From assembly GCA_030435675.1 (NCBI GenBank), contig CM059622.1, forward strand, positions 868,001 through 932,000: 64,000 bases of DNA, written 5' to 3'. Shown here piece by piece: positions 52,587 to 64,000 of this stretch. Position numbers and translations under genes: made by a program. The notes beneath the pieces are model-generated. The model searched no databases and was not told where the DNA came from. It saw only the letters and a list, made by a program, of their open reading frames with translations. The first letter of the stretch is position 1. Every line of letters starts with the position of its first letter. The stretch comes from Steinernema hermaphroditum. Its lineage: Eukaryota > Nematoda > Chromadorea > Rhabditida > Steinernematidae.

Positions 52587-53121
52587 ATGCAGGCGATCAT
52601 CGTTCTCACCGTTGTGACGCTTCTTGCCGGCGACGCTTTCGCCGAACTGACCCCCAAGGTATGCGTTGTTCGATCTTTTACCTTGTCTTTACTGTGATTC
52701 TTTAGGAAGTCGTGGATTTTATTAATCGCGAAGGCGTCTGTCGCAAAGCGGTGATGGAAAGCGACAACTTCACTTTCGTCGCCGCCGCCGCTGGAATCTC
52801 TGTGCTCAGCGTCGTTTTCTTCGTCGTTTCTATCGTTCTCTTCATCGTGCTCTTGAGGGATGTGAGTGACTTTGTCATCCTTCAAAATTCATTTTGTTCT
52901 AGGCCGCGAAACAAGTAGCCGCCGCCGAAGCCAAGGCCCATCAGGTAATGGACGCCGCGCTTGTCTCGCTGATCCCTGTGGAGATCCTCAAGAAGATGGG
53001 TTCGGTGCCAAACGAGAAGAAGTCGAAAGAGAAGACCAAGACGAAGTCGAAAGAGAAAACCAAGACGAAGTCGAAAGATAAGACGGACAGAACCGAGAAG
53101 ACTGACAGAAATAATGAGTAA
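52587..53121 (+). CDS. Small single-pass membrane protein with Lys-rich tail, function unknown
   Basis: Exons 52587-52658, 52706-52861 and 52903-53121 give 148 residues. The N-terminus is a signal peptide (MQAIIVLTVVTLLAGDAFA). A short outer domain with one Cys and one NFT glycosylation site leads into a transmembrane helix of about 27 residues (ISVLSVVFFVVSIVLFIVLL). The cytosolic part is an Ala-rich helix, then tandem KSKEKTKTK units ending in KTDRTEKTDRN. No family is recognised. Exon phases are all 0, and introns are short and canonical, which supports a real gene. Confidence 0.75.
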
Positions 53122-53633
53122 TTTGGGCTATGCTGGCGATAAAAAGGCTCGGCTGATCTGTGCACGGGCTAATTCACTCTATGTCTGTTTACTAATAACA
53201 CTAATTAGATCTCGAGGGATATGCACAACTCCAGCAAACTGGAAACCAATGCGCAAACAACGGGATCAGCCTTGAGGGATAAAACAGATGCGATAGTTAA
53301 AGTTCCCACCCATCCTTTCCAACATCGGTCTCATGTCAATTTCTTTCTTTGCCATTTGGTCTCCAGCGACATTCATATACAAGCAAGACCTAGTTTTACG
53401 GTTTTCGCACCACCTTTCAGTTCCGGAATAAACAAAAAAAAACGTAATATAGCCCGAACCAGTTGCTTATCGATCGAGGTTCCGCCGTGCAAAGGCCGCT
53501 ATCACGTTTGCCCTTATCGCTCATGATGCCAAGGGACAGAGGCGCGGCGGCCGAAACAGTTAAACGTGTTGTCTTCTTGCCTTCTTCCTTATTGATTTCG
53601 TTACGTTTTTTTTGCTCTTCAGAGTTGTTGCCG
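53122..53633. other. Spacer upstream of BTBD9-like gene
   Basis: No gene. It ends with a T-rich tract and CTCTTCAG 12 bases before the next ATG, a likely trans-splice acceptor. Confidence 0.45.
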
Positions 53634-56600
53634 ATGTGCTCATATCGAGGCAAAATCGACAATGCCAACGACAAAATACACAATTTGGACTCTCTCATAG
53701 AGCCTGGCGACTATGCCGATGTGGTTTTCGTCGTAGAGGGGCAGAGATTTCCGGCACACAGGGCGCTTCTTGCGTCGAAAACCGAATATTTCCAGTAAGT
53801 GATGATAGCTTTACATTTGGGCGACGAAAGGCTTGCTCGTTTGGCTAACTGGTAAAATTGTTGTCTGCCATATGAACGACCCAGGTTCGATTCCGGTCGG
53901 TAGCACTAATCTCCTTATCTGGATCTTGTGATTTTTATACCACTAAACACGGACGGTATAGGCCGTCCTTTATATGAGGGAATGTATAAAAAAGAGCTTA
54001 TCACGGTAGGCTATCATCGTAAACTCTTGAAAAACGGACCACCATGGTCGATTAGTGAATCTGCTCTAAGCCTGTTTACTGTGACTCACAGAGCGCGCTA
54101 ACATCCGATAATTGGAGGCACGCTTATCCACCGCTTATCCTCGGGAGTGCCAAGTCGTGGATAAGTCCCTTTGCGAGCGCCGCGGCACGGCACGTAAAGA
54201 AGCTTATTCCTGTGGAACACCGGAACAGGCTTATCCGTAACCAAGGAATTGGCCGCTCAGTGTCCACACCCATCTATCCTTCAAGAATGTCCTTCGTTAA
54301 GGTGCTCCAAACTTTCAGAAGAATGCTCTACGGCGAATTCTCCGAAGGCTATCGAAGAGAAGTCGAAATTGGCGACGCAAAGCCCGAAACATTCGGCCGC
54401 ATTCTACAGTATCTCTACACGATGAAGATCCAATTGACCGATACGGAATTCGATGACATCTTGGACATGCTGCAGTTGGCTCATCTCTACCAGCTGCAGG
54501 GCCTTCAAAACGAAATTTCAGAGCACCTAAAGGTGAGACTCAATTGAAACCTTTTGCAGCTTTTCTCTTTAGGGAGAGATAAGTTCGGATAACACCTGTA
54601 GCCTTCTGCGCTATGCCAAACTGTTCGCCCTACAGGGACTGGCCGACGCATGCGTCGAAAACTTCGAAGCGGACACGCTGAACGTTCTGCGAAACAGCGA
54701 TTTTTCCGAAGCTCCCGTGGAGATCATCGAGTTGTTGCTGTCGCGAGATGACCTTTTTGTGGAGGAACTCGAAGTGTTCCGCGCGCTACGCGCCTGGATA
54801 TCGTGGCATGAGCCGGTGGTAAGCGAAAAAGTATAAAGTTCTCCATGATATGGAGCAAAAGACAAGGATCTTGTCTTGAAAGATTCTTCATCTAGAGATT
54901 TTCTCAAAAGAAGGATTCATAGCAACTCACCCAAGTGCTCTCATTCATATGAGTTACGGTTATGGCTACAGTAGCTTGCTCTCTGAATACACATGGAAAA
55001 TATACGAATGCCGGAAAGTCAAAAGGCAGCCATTACCGTGAAATGCCCACCAATAAAAGCATAGGGGTAGGCGCGAGCATACGATTGTCAGCCCAATCGT
55101 ATTTCTCTCATTGTTATGAGGTGACCATCAGGATGAATGTGATTGGACGCGCACTATAGTTGTAATCGAAAGGCGCTTTTGGATATCGAACAGCGAGGTT
55201 TAAATACATCAAATACGGTGCAGCGCTTACGCTTACGGCTCAAAGCTTTATTAGCGGTCCATGGCATACTAAAAAGGCGTATTATTCTATTTCTCATCGA
55301 GGGCTTGGGAATCACTGGTGGGAAACAGATGTGCCCTCGGCGAGGAAGAATATTATGCATTTTTAGCATGTCTAATGTGCTCACGGGCCACTAATATTTT
55401 ACTGGAATAACACACTCAGGTAGTAGTACTAGTGTGCCAAATTTTGACGGGGCATCTTTTGATGTTCGTTTATAAAGAGCCGTTTTCAAAGTTATACTCC
55501 AATCACTGGAAAAGCGGAAGATCTATGATAGAGCAGATTATGATATAGAGGAAGAGGAAATGAGGGGACATGTCACAACAGGTTTGGCCAGTCCGCAGGT
55601 CACAACATCATGAAACTTAGGAGCAAATACCACTACAGACCTTTCACGTTTGGTACACAAGGCCCTTCATTGTGGTCAAAGCGTATTTTTTATGTTGCAT
55701 GGGATCCATACCATGAGCTGAGAATGAGCTCTAAGAACTGCTGGGAATCAAATAGACAAAGCCACAAAGGGAAGCTGAAAGCAGCGTAGAGTCCCCAAAG
55801 AAAAGTTAAGTTGTAGTTAGAGCCTTAGAAACCGATATGCAAAACTCCAGCTATCAGCAAAGACAGGGATCTTATTCCTCATTTCTAGAGGCTATGTTAT
55901 TTTCGATTCGATACTCCCGTCTATTCCAGTCCGCGGAATTGCGAGAAAGAGTCCTCAAACTAGTGCAGCTACCCAAGATGAAGATCCAAGACCTTCTCAT
56001 AAGTGTCAGACCGACGAAACTGTTCGAAGACAAAGATCTACTGGACGCGTTGGACGTCCAAAGAGAGGAGAACGCATTCATCGATGGATATCGTCTGCCA
56101 TGTGAGCATTTCTGCGATCGATTGTCGTTAGTTCCAGATATTTCAGGTCCAACAGAGAACGTAGCCACCTTAGAGAGAGGTGCCTATGTCATAACAGGGC
56201 AGATGTCCGGAAGCGCCCAAAGCAGAAACGTTCTCCTCGACTGCAGCAACTCGCTAAACAAGTCGATCTCTTGTCGTCTTCTCAGTTCGGAAGGCATTAC
56301 AGTGAAGCTGGGCTGCTGCTACCTCATCGGATCGATCGAGTTCACTTTGTGGGACGGCGACGATCGCTACTACTCTTACTACGTAGAAACGTCGACAGAC
56401 GGCGACGAATGGTGCGTAGCCGCCGACAGCACTAATGAAGAGTGCCAGTGAGAGCTCATAGGGTCAACTTCACAAAGAGAATCCCATGTTTAGATCCGTT
56501 CAAAGACTACAATTCGATAGACATCCGGTCAAGTATATACGGATCGTTGGCACTGATAACAGCTTTGGGAACAACACATGCTTTAGTATCTACAAATTCC

Positions 56601-56653
56601 GGTGCCCGGCAGTTGGTGATGAGAATCTGATGTTGTCCGAGAGTTCAGAATGA
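53634..56653 (+). CDS. BTBD9-like protein: BTB, BACK and one discoidin-like domain
   Basis: Exons 53634-53794, 54319-54532, 54573-54818, 55930-56447 and 56494-56653 give 432 residues. BTBD9 (HPO-9 in Caenorhabditis) is thought to be a cullin-3 adaptor linked to dopamine and iron handling. The BTB domain (about 25-120) has YADVVFVVEGQRFPAHRALL and FQRMLYGEF. BACK follows (AKLFALQGLADACVENF, VFRALRAWISWHE). Then comes a single F5/8 (discoidin-like) domain: ENVATLERGAYVITGQMSG, GSIEFTLWDGDDRYYSYYVE and VKYIRIVGT. Human BTBD9 has two such domains; this gene keeps only one. The start is the ATG 12 bases after a CTCTTCAG acceptor. Introns 1 (524 bp, with a tRNA-like relic) and 3 (1,111 bp) are unusually long. 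Confidence 0.88.
53831..53904 (+). pseudogene. tRNA-like relic in BTBD9-like intron 1
   Basis: CGTTTGGCTAACTGGTAAAA (box A-like) and CCAGGTTCGATTCCGGTCGG (box B-like). Anticodon and acceptor stems do not pair. Confidence 0.5.
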
Positions 56654-56898
56654 GCTTTGTTGGGGAATGTAGTCGGTAATAAATAATGTCTTGACTCGGT
56701 AGATGCTGGAAAAGATGCACCAGATAGTGTTTTTCACTGTGCTCCCGGAGAGCGACCAGGTGGGCAGTCCTATGGCGTCTGAAATGCAAATGGAAGAATC
56801 TGCTGTCTATGTCTAGGAAGGGAAAAAGTGATGAAGTTGTGTCTGAGAAATGAGTCTGCAAGCGAGACATCACCCCTTCGGCGATCCGTCCATACATC

Positions 56899-56970
56899 GG
56901 CTGAGTGGTCTAGTGGTATGATTCTCGCTTAGGGTGCGAGAGGTCCCGGGATCAATCCCCGGCTCAGCCC
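56899..56970 (+). tRNA. tRNA-Pro (AGG), second copy
   Basis: Identical to the gene at 7950-8021. Loop TTAGGGT gives anticodon AGG; acceptor, D and T arms are intact. Confidence 0.96.
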
Positions 56971-59900
56971 GAACATTTTGCAATTCTCATCTTTCACCCA
57001 TAAATCATGTCACAGCAGAGCACAGGAAGTCACCACTCATGCAGGACGTCTTGACGTCAGACGAATTTTCTTTTCACTCAACGTCGCTATTTCGGGCGCA
57101 CACTTCCATGTTCGTTTCCCTTCATAAGTCCACAAGAACCATGAAGTCTTTGTGTCCTCCACAAAGTCCAAAACTTCGAAATTGCCGCGCGATTGTTTTT
57201 CAAAACAATTGGCCCTAATCGTAGGGGGGTGAGTTTGTATCTTGCGCTGTGAAACAAAAAGCGCGCCATCATGGGGCATGGGCCGCATTGTAAACAACAA
57301 AATTATGAACGTCGTCATTATTTCGGCAACAGAAAATCGTTTATATTTGTAGTTCTCGTGTTATTTTAATTGGGCGCTCCACAACAGATGAAATAGAATT
57401 TCGCTGTTGACGAGGAAATTGAAATAATAATGAAATTGAAGACGAAAATGTAACTCAATCACCTATAAATAGGCCTGTTTCCATTCGATTTCTCGTCATT
57501 TCCCCTTTTTGATTATGTTTATTCGCGTTTTCCATGGACCAGCAGCCGAAAACCCCCAGCGATTCAACTTTTTAAATAGCAAATGGCCTTAAATAGCAAT
57601 GTAATATGACAAGTTCCATATTTTGAGCACAACTCCGCGCACATTTTGTCCATCTTTGTCCTCCAATAAATCGTCACAGAGCAGCCCTAGATGGTCGGAC
57701 GCAACATGACTTAAGGAAGTGATTTAAAGCTTCCGTTCACGTCACTTTGGTCTGACATGACGATTGTGTTCCGGCTACATGTCACCACAGTGAGATGTTT
57801 TGGCTACTTTGTCTTCGTGTGATTGCTTGTTTTTTAACTCATAAGGGAAGGATCCGAAGTGTGACACTCCGATTTCGCTGAAAATTTGTGGGCGTATAGC
57901 GCAGCCCGGGACTAACAAAACGCACATAGTTTGATCGGTGCGAAATTACACCAAGGTACCTAAAAGAGGTCTTTAATTGTAAGGTATCCTGATGCGATGT
58001 CCCTGAAGCCTCAAAATATACGGTACTATTTCAGTGTTTGCCGTTTTTTTGACCGGTTCTCGTGCTAGGCCCGTCCAACTGTAGTCTCAAAGTGTGACTG
58101 AGAAGACATCAGCCTTTCTCGAACCTCTGCGAGCTTAGTGATGACAGTGCACTGACGTGACTGACAAACCACAACGAACTACGGATGACAAACAAAGAAG
58201 CGAAAAGCGACTCTTTATTTATGATTTATTTGTGGAATTATTAACATTACATCGAGCCACATCCCATAGGAATCCACTGTTGTCGTTCCTCTTCTCTTGC
58301 TTGTTGTCTGTCGCCACCGTTGCGTTCCAATGTTCTAAAGCGACTCGAAAGCGCCGGATCGCTGGACTCGAAAAGCGACTCTCACCGGTCCGAATTTGAA
58401 TGACTTTCCTCTGTGTCTCTTCGGGCCTTTGTACCAATTTTCAGCTCGATCTGAGGCAGACACTTGGGAAGATTTCTTCCCCTTTTCGAAATTTTGCTTC
58501 TCTGATCTCAGATCGGGCGGATCCACTGTATGGATGCAAGCCTCCGAGAGTTGAGATATTCCACGCGGCCAATCTAATGTCTAATTTAATGTATTTAATA
58601 TTGGAAGACCCATGTCCTTCTGGACATGTTTTCGATAACAAATCCGTCTGAACGAGGCTAACCGTTGTCTCTTGGACACTCCACCGGCGGTCGTTCCAAA
58701 AGCAACAACAAAACATTCCAGGGATAGGCTAATTAAAGCTGCGGAGGGAGGTCGTAAAGTGTGGCAAACGAGTTGCATTCAGAGGGACGCGCACCGAACG
58801 GCGATGTTCCCTTCTGTCTAGGCCATAGCGAATATTTTTATATTTTTGTGATATTTTGGCAACATCTAGAGTACTGTATTCTGACGTAGAATTACACTTT
58901 TCAGCAAAATAACATTCGTGCTATAACAGAAACTTGTTTTGATGTTATGGGTGCTCCGTAAAAGTACTGTGGCTAATGCGGAAGGTCCATTTTGGGAAGC
59001 CAATATTAGAATGGAAACGGATGTCGTAAGCGGAAGTTGTAGATATGTACTAAGTTATTTGCCTTTGGGTTGAGCTTAAATTAAAATATGTACATAATCT
59101 TGATACAATTTGGCACGCAACTCTCCAAAATTGAAGACATGGTAAACTGCAGACTGTCTACTGAGTCTGCAGACATTGTGCGCCTTAACTATTCACGACA
59201 AACATGTCATTTACCCTCCCAAGGGTGGTTAGTGACTAAGGGATGAGGGTCAAAGTAGATAGCCTCTCTGTTAACCCGTTCGATTTTTTTTTATAACGAT
59301 ACTGGACCTCAATCTTATTAAAATTCTGTGGTTCGGTCAGCGAGGCGTGTGGTATTCTTGATTTGCAGTCCAAACAGTGACCAATCATGCAATAGGATCA
59401 GCCCATTTGCCATGTCTTCAATTGGTCACAGATCGTCATGGGTAGGCCATGGATTGTTGATGGATGACCTCTTCATGAGCTCTTTTGATGTTCTTTATTT
59501 TCGCCTACAGTCGGCAACGTAAATTTACTCCTTCGGAAAATAAAACAGTACACTTTTGACGTCAGTGGTGGCAGTAAAAACGGAATAGATCCGAATTTAG
59601 AAGCACCGCAAAGTCCATCCATCTCAATAACGAGATTTTTAATTTTTGGATTTCGGCGAAAAACAACTTTGCACAGATTTCGAAGGAATCACGCGATTGG
59701 ATGACTTTTCCTACAGTATGACAATAACAAATCCCCGTTATGAATAGCCACCCTCATTCGCTGATTTGTTTCATTGTCTTCATTCAAGCAACTTATTAAG
59801 TTTTTATGAAAGCCACTTAACGGATATTTCTTGGAGTATTCTGCTCAGATATGGCCGTCGGTTGTTGATTCAAATTCTCGTTCTGGAAGTCTATTCCAGA

Positions 59901-60047
59901 AGGCGTACTGTATCAGTGAGCTTCGGACTATCAGTGAGCTTCAGATTCCCACCCGGATTCTCAGCCGGTTGACGGGTGACAGATCGACTGAACGACTAGC
60001 CAATCCGATCCGTTCATGGACTAAATCAACTGTCCCGAATGAAAGTA
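56971..60047. other. Gene-free region
   Basis: A/T-rich with no supported gene, tRNA or array. Open frames are below 100 residues, overlap on both strands and show no domain. Confidence 0.4.
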
Positions 60048-60680
60048 TTAGCTTGATGCAAAAGAAATGTCGATCATGTTGATTTTGTTTTTTCTTCCGC
60101 TATAATAAGTTTCTGTATAATACGACTAATAGTTCTTGTAGAGCTTGCTCTCGCGCATCGTTTGGTATATATTCCGTCCCGCTTGCCCTTTCAAATTTTA
60201 CGTCATACCAGAGATGGGAACTCGAGGCGATTTCACAATCAATTTCGCAATTTCGGCTCCTAGTCCCGAGCCGACAATATATACTAAGGAAAATTCCGAC
60301 CGTTCGCGGGCGTCGGTACAAAGGGCGCAGACGGCGAGAGACAATTGGCATGCAGCGGCGGAGCGACGGGCATCCGATTTTCTCTCGTCGTCTGCTACCG
60401 CTCCCTGCGAACAGTCGGAATTTTGCCTAGCATATATGGCCGGCGATTTGGCTCGGAGCCAACCCGAGCACTATGATTGGAATCGTCCTTTGCAACGTCA
60501 AGGACAACGTTTCGACCGCCTTATAGCCCTGACATCGCGCCATCTGAATACCACTTATTCCGGTTGACGCAGTACTCCTTGGCAGAAAAAAAAGTCAAAA
60601 GAAGTGAGGAAGTCGAAATTTGAGTCACAAACTTTTTCAACCCCAAACCAGCACTGATTCTTTGAGAGAGGCATGCTACT
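60048..60680 (+). mobile_element. Decayed, interrupted mariner-type element
   Basis: It begins after TA with TTAGCTTGATGCAAAAGAAA, the same terminal repeat as the element at 61853, and continues with TTCTTGTAGAGCTTGCTCTC. From about 60162 to 60495 it is interrupted by unrelated sequence. The transposase C-terminal coding stretch then resumes around GACATCGCGCCATCTGA, with frameshifts. The right terminal repeat is missing. Confidence 0.7.
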
Positions 60681-61852
60681 TGGCTCTCAGCGCATAAAGA
60701 GCGCGTGGACACCCCTTCTTTGTGTGGACGCCCGTACGATCTTTGTCCCTTTGTGACCTTCAAGTTGACCACAACGAGTCTGTTCTGTGTTTCCACTGCC
60801 TAGATCATTACTTGTTTATTTTTCCATCGACAGATATCTCACGGGTGCGCAGACAAAGGTTGTCTACAGCAGTAGAACGTTGACGTCGTGAAATCAACCG
60901 AAATGTCATGGGGATATTCCATCTGTGTCCTCACGACGTCAATCTGCAAAAGTTGCCCAATTGTATAATACGATTTTTGGTATTAAATGTCGAAATGAGT
61001 TTTGTTTGCAGCGCGGCTCATCCGCTGACCATTGAAACTCGATCCTAATTCGCTTTTCTTCTTAATCCAGATTAGGATGGACATCCCTGCTTCTGGAGTT
61101 GGTGACTATAATTGGATACGCCTTGGGATAGAGTGTTTGTAGTGGATCGAAAAGTGGCACGCGAGAGAGCCGTTATCGCCACAATTAGCACAAAAAACAA
61201 CATGGCAGTCGAGACGGATTCGTAGGATTGACTTGTGCGTGATCGCATGTCTCTAAAAAGTACGCTTTTTTAAAGAAAATATTTGAGCTGAATGGGACAG
61301 TGATATCATTTCCACCATTCGCTGTGGGTACGCACGAAGAAGAAAACAAGAAGTTAGGATTCCCTTCCTTTTTGACCGTAGTGGTACCATGCCAATTAGT
61401 GCTGGATTGTGACCTCAATTCAAAGCTCTACCCTCGCCTTTCCTTATACATGGCAACAAATGTGATTCTGGAGCGAATGAGCCCTAAAACGGAAGAAAAT
61501 GTCTACAAGAGAACTGTAGGCGAGGTCCCTACTGTCTGTGGCATTTGGAGATTCTAGGCAATGACACCTGAACGGTATGTTTCCATTGAAGTGGATGCTT
61601 GGCACTGGACTTTTAGGGCCTTAAATTTGTGTTTTCTGCTGTTCCCGCTGCAGCACTTCTCTGTACATTACGTATATATCGAAGCTTTTTTTCTGGCTCA
61701 TATTTGAGTGAGGTCAGCTACTTCATGCACTCACTAAAGCCTATAGTTGTGCACTGGAGTCATCCCAATCGGCGCGTTGCATCTTCAACATTTCCCTTAC
61801 TCATATTCACATAGAGGACCCAGGACCCAAGGACCCAGAACCTTTTCATATA
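60681..61852. other. Gene-free region between mariner remnants
   Basis: No gene or repeat recognised. Confidence 0.4.
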
Positions 61853-62297
61853 TTAGGTTGATGCAAAAGAAATGTCGATCATGTGATTTTGCTTTTTATT
61901 TCGTTTTAACAACTTTCTGTGTAATACAATTAATCGTTCTTGTAGAGCTTGCTCTCGCGCATCGTTTTAAATCCTCCTTCACAACATCAAGCACAGCGTT
62001 TCGCCCGCCCTATAGCCCAGACATCGCGCCATCTGAGTACCACTTATTCCGGTCGATGCAATGCTCTTTGGCAGAAAAAAAGTCAAAAGAAGTGAGAAAG
62101 TCGAAATTTGAGTCACCAACTTTTTCAAGTTCATATCAGCACGTGTTCTTTGAGAAAGGAATTCACTCTCTACGTGAACGTAGGCGACAAGTCTTTGATA
62201 CTAATGGTGAATATCATTTGGATTCAGCTTTTGATTATCGTACTTTCATGATGGATTTTGTTTGACAAAAATCGACATTTCTTTTGCATCAACCTCA
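61853..62297 (+). mobile_element. 445-bp internally deleted mariner element
   Basis: Both ends carry the inverted repeat (T/G)AGGTTGATGCAAAAGAAA TGTCGAT and are flanked by TA, the mariner target duplication. Inside, about 110 bp of left end is followed directly by the C-terminal part of a transposase reading PPYSPDIAPSEYHLF, the segment with the third catalytic Asp of mariner DDD enzymes. The first two Asp residues are deleted, so it is non-autonomous. Confidence 0.88.
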
Positions 62298-64000
62298 TAT
62301 TATGGGATCCCGCTCCGTCCGCTGCGACTTGATTCAAGCTCTTCGCCACTTCAACGCCCGCGCATACTAATGGGACCACTGATCGTTCTTCTCGGATGCC
62401 ATCTCCAGCGGGCGTAAGCCTTCGATACGAGAAGATAAACTCGTAAACTCGTAAACAACCTAATATTTCATTAACTCATCCTACTGACTCATATTAAGCT
62501 TGCGTCCCTATATCCCTGCTCAGATTTGTCTTCAGTCGAATTAAAGACAAACCAATTGGAAAGTGCGTGATACTAAAATTAGCATGGAGGTGTCATGCGA
62601 ATGGGGCTTGGATCGTTATTCTTGGTATGCACATAACCACTGGCCACGAAAAGAATTTTCGGCATTCAAGGCAATAACGCATCAACTTCCTCGCCTCACT
62701 CATTAGGCCCAATCGTCCGCGAGATTGGTGAATCCCGCAATCCCGCAGATAAACTATTGGTTTGGTTCTTTTTTTGATTCCTCCTGATCTTGGAGGACTG
62801 TTTTGGCTTGACCTTTGTCCATAGCATTCCACCTGATACTGATAGAGCCTGATAGGCCCGTTCTGTCCTAAGAAAATAGAGGCCAAATGTTGAAAAAATG
62901 ATCCTTGGGTTCTCAAAAAGTCCGGCTACCCGAGACCGCATCTTTTTAAGTTGACCTCCACAATGGCTTTCCACTTTGATCTCAGAGATTCCTTTTTATT
63001 GACAAAGAGGTCGAAAATTGGTCTGAAAATTTTTCAATCTTGAACCCCAGATTTTCTAAGAAAGCAGCATTCGGCTCCTGCCTGCAAAGTGGGCAGAGGT
63101 TGATAAACCAAACGCTCATTTTTATAATTTATTCACTATTTATCGGTCGCCTCATTCACCGCCCAAACAATAGCTCCCCTCTAATGGAGCAAAGCGGCAA
63201 AGCGCATGTGACGCGAGGCTATAATTAGCCAATGAAATTTATGCTCCATTAAGTCCGGAAGTCCAGCCGACTCAATGTGGCATTAAATGAATGATGGGAA
63301 AACTTTTGTGTCTTCCGCATTTGTTTGTGGCCACGTTGTCCTGAGCTTCTCGCAACGAAGACCCACTTAAAGGGGACGTCACTTTTTCCGAGGGCGTAAA
63401 CACCTTTCACTACCAATTTTACAACTGTCTCCTAATGTCTGCACTTCGGACACTTCCTCAGCGGAGGTGTGTGGATGGATGGAACGTGTTTTTGCCCGTG
63501 TAATCTCCGTCGTGCAACCATGATACTTTAGTTCTAATGTCCGCCAGTGTGGGTGGCCCGTTGCGGGGGATGAGCACCGAAGGACAAGTGCTTATTTTTG
63601 AGCAGATTTTGTTTCCAAAAATACATGGAGGGAGGTGTAGAAAAACGGACTGGAAACAACAAACATAAGTTGCCACAAGCAGCTTTTTTAGTCTAAGGAA
63701 TAGCTTGGGTACTGTATCTAATGTGATATGGTGAACAAGCCAGGAAACCTGGCCAGAAATGAGAAAATGTAGACACGGTTTTTGAGCTATTTTGAGCAAT
63801 GTATTTGGTCTTATACATTGCTAACCAGGGAATCTTCCAAAGTGCCCGATGGCGCGGCATTGAATGGCCATTTTTAGTGGCAACTTAATCGGGTAAGGTT
63901 ACTCGAACGCTTTATATCCTGTGTGAAGAGAACAAGAGCTCCCATTCAATGGGGAGCATGCTCTCTATAGGGACTCTTGGAGCTTGTTCATTGGAGCCAC
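62298..64000. other. Gene-free right end of window
   Basis: No supported gene, tRNA or repeat is recognised. Confidence 0.4.

Overview
This is nuclear DNA of a nematode, probably a free-living or associated rhabditid-type worm. The evidence is two major sperm protein (MSP) genes, an EGO-1/RRF-1-type RNA-dependent RNA polymerase, a nematode-type serpentine receptor, a short SH2-kinase of the SPE-8/Fer-like group, introns mostly 40-50 nt long, and splice-acceptor-like sites just upstream of several start codons (possible spliced-leader sites). The species cannot be named from the sequence.

Layout. 1-0.76 kb: 3' end of an M13 (neprilysin) peptidase with a GPI-type tail. 1.05-6.7 kb: a complete 16-exon RdRP. 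7.1-7.6 kb: a small QUA1/KH-like (STAR-type) gene, with a near-identical inverted copy at 42.3-42.8 kb. 7.9-13 kb: a tRNA cluster (Pro, Trp, Glu, Trp, Glu, Trp); the last tRNA-Trp is split by a 486-bp inverted-repeat element flanked by a perfect 9-bp target duplication. 14.8 kb: an orphan inverted copy of one exon of the next gene. 17.9-31.0 kb: a thioester-containing protein (TEP/CD109-like) gene. 31.5-32.9 kb: an intronless CYK-4/RacGAP1-like gene. 33.2 kb: tRNA-Thr. 35.5-38.1 kb: an HNF4-type nuclear receptor with a long inverted repeat in its first intron. 40.3-41.3 kb: an intronless 7TM receptor. 41.5-46.7 kb: a sperm-flavoured block with two MSP genes, the second STAR-type gene, two intronless coiled-coil genes and one unrecognised gene. 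46.8-50.0 kb: a K-Cl cotransporter. 50.3-52.0 kb: an SH2-tyrosine kinase. 52.6-53.1 kb: a small membrane protein. 53.6-56.7 kb: a BTBD9-like BTB-BACK-discoidin gene. 56.9 kb: tRNA-Pro. The last 7 kb holds only decayed mariner pieces that I can recognise.

The standout system is the TEP gene. Between two constant parts lie twelve tandem exons (21.4-26.8 kb). Each encodes a variable head followed by the same core, an R-x-x-F-P/V-E-x-W type motif. Every one has a length of 3n+1, with phase-1 entry and phase-2 exit, so exactly one must be chosen to keep the reading frame. This predicts at least 12 isoforms of a GPI-anchored, furin-processed thioester protein that differ only at the bait-region junction. 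A thirteenth, decayed cassette and tRNA-like insertions within the array show that it is still evolving.

Two further themes are retro- and copy-derived genes and tRNA-derived sequence. The RacGAP and both coiled-coil genes are intronless in a region of intron-rich genes, and the two coiled-coil proteins look like N-terminal-only relatives of CYK-4 beside MSP genes. At least five copies of a tRNA-like repeat of about 110-120 bp are scattered through introns and spacers.
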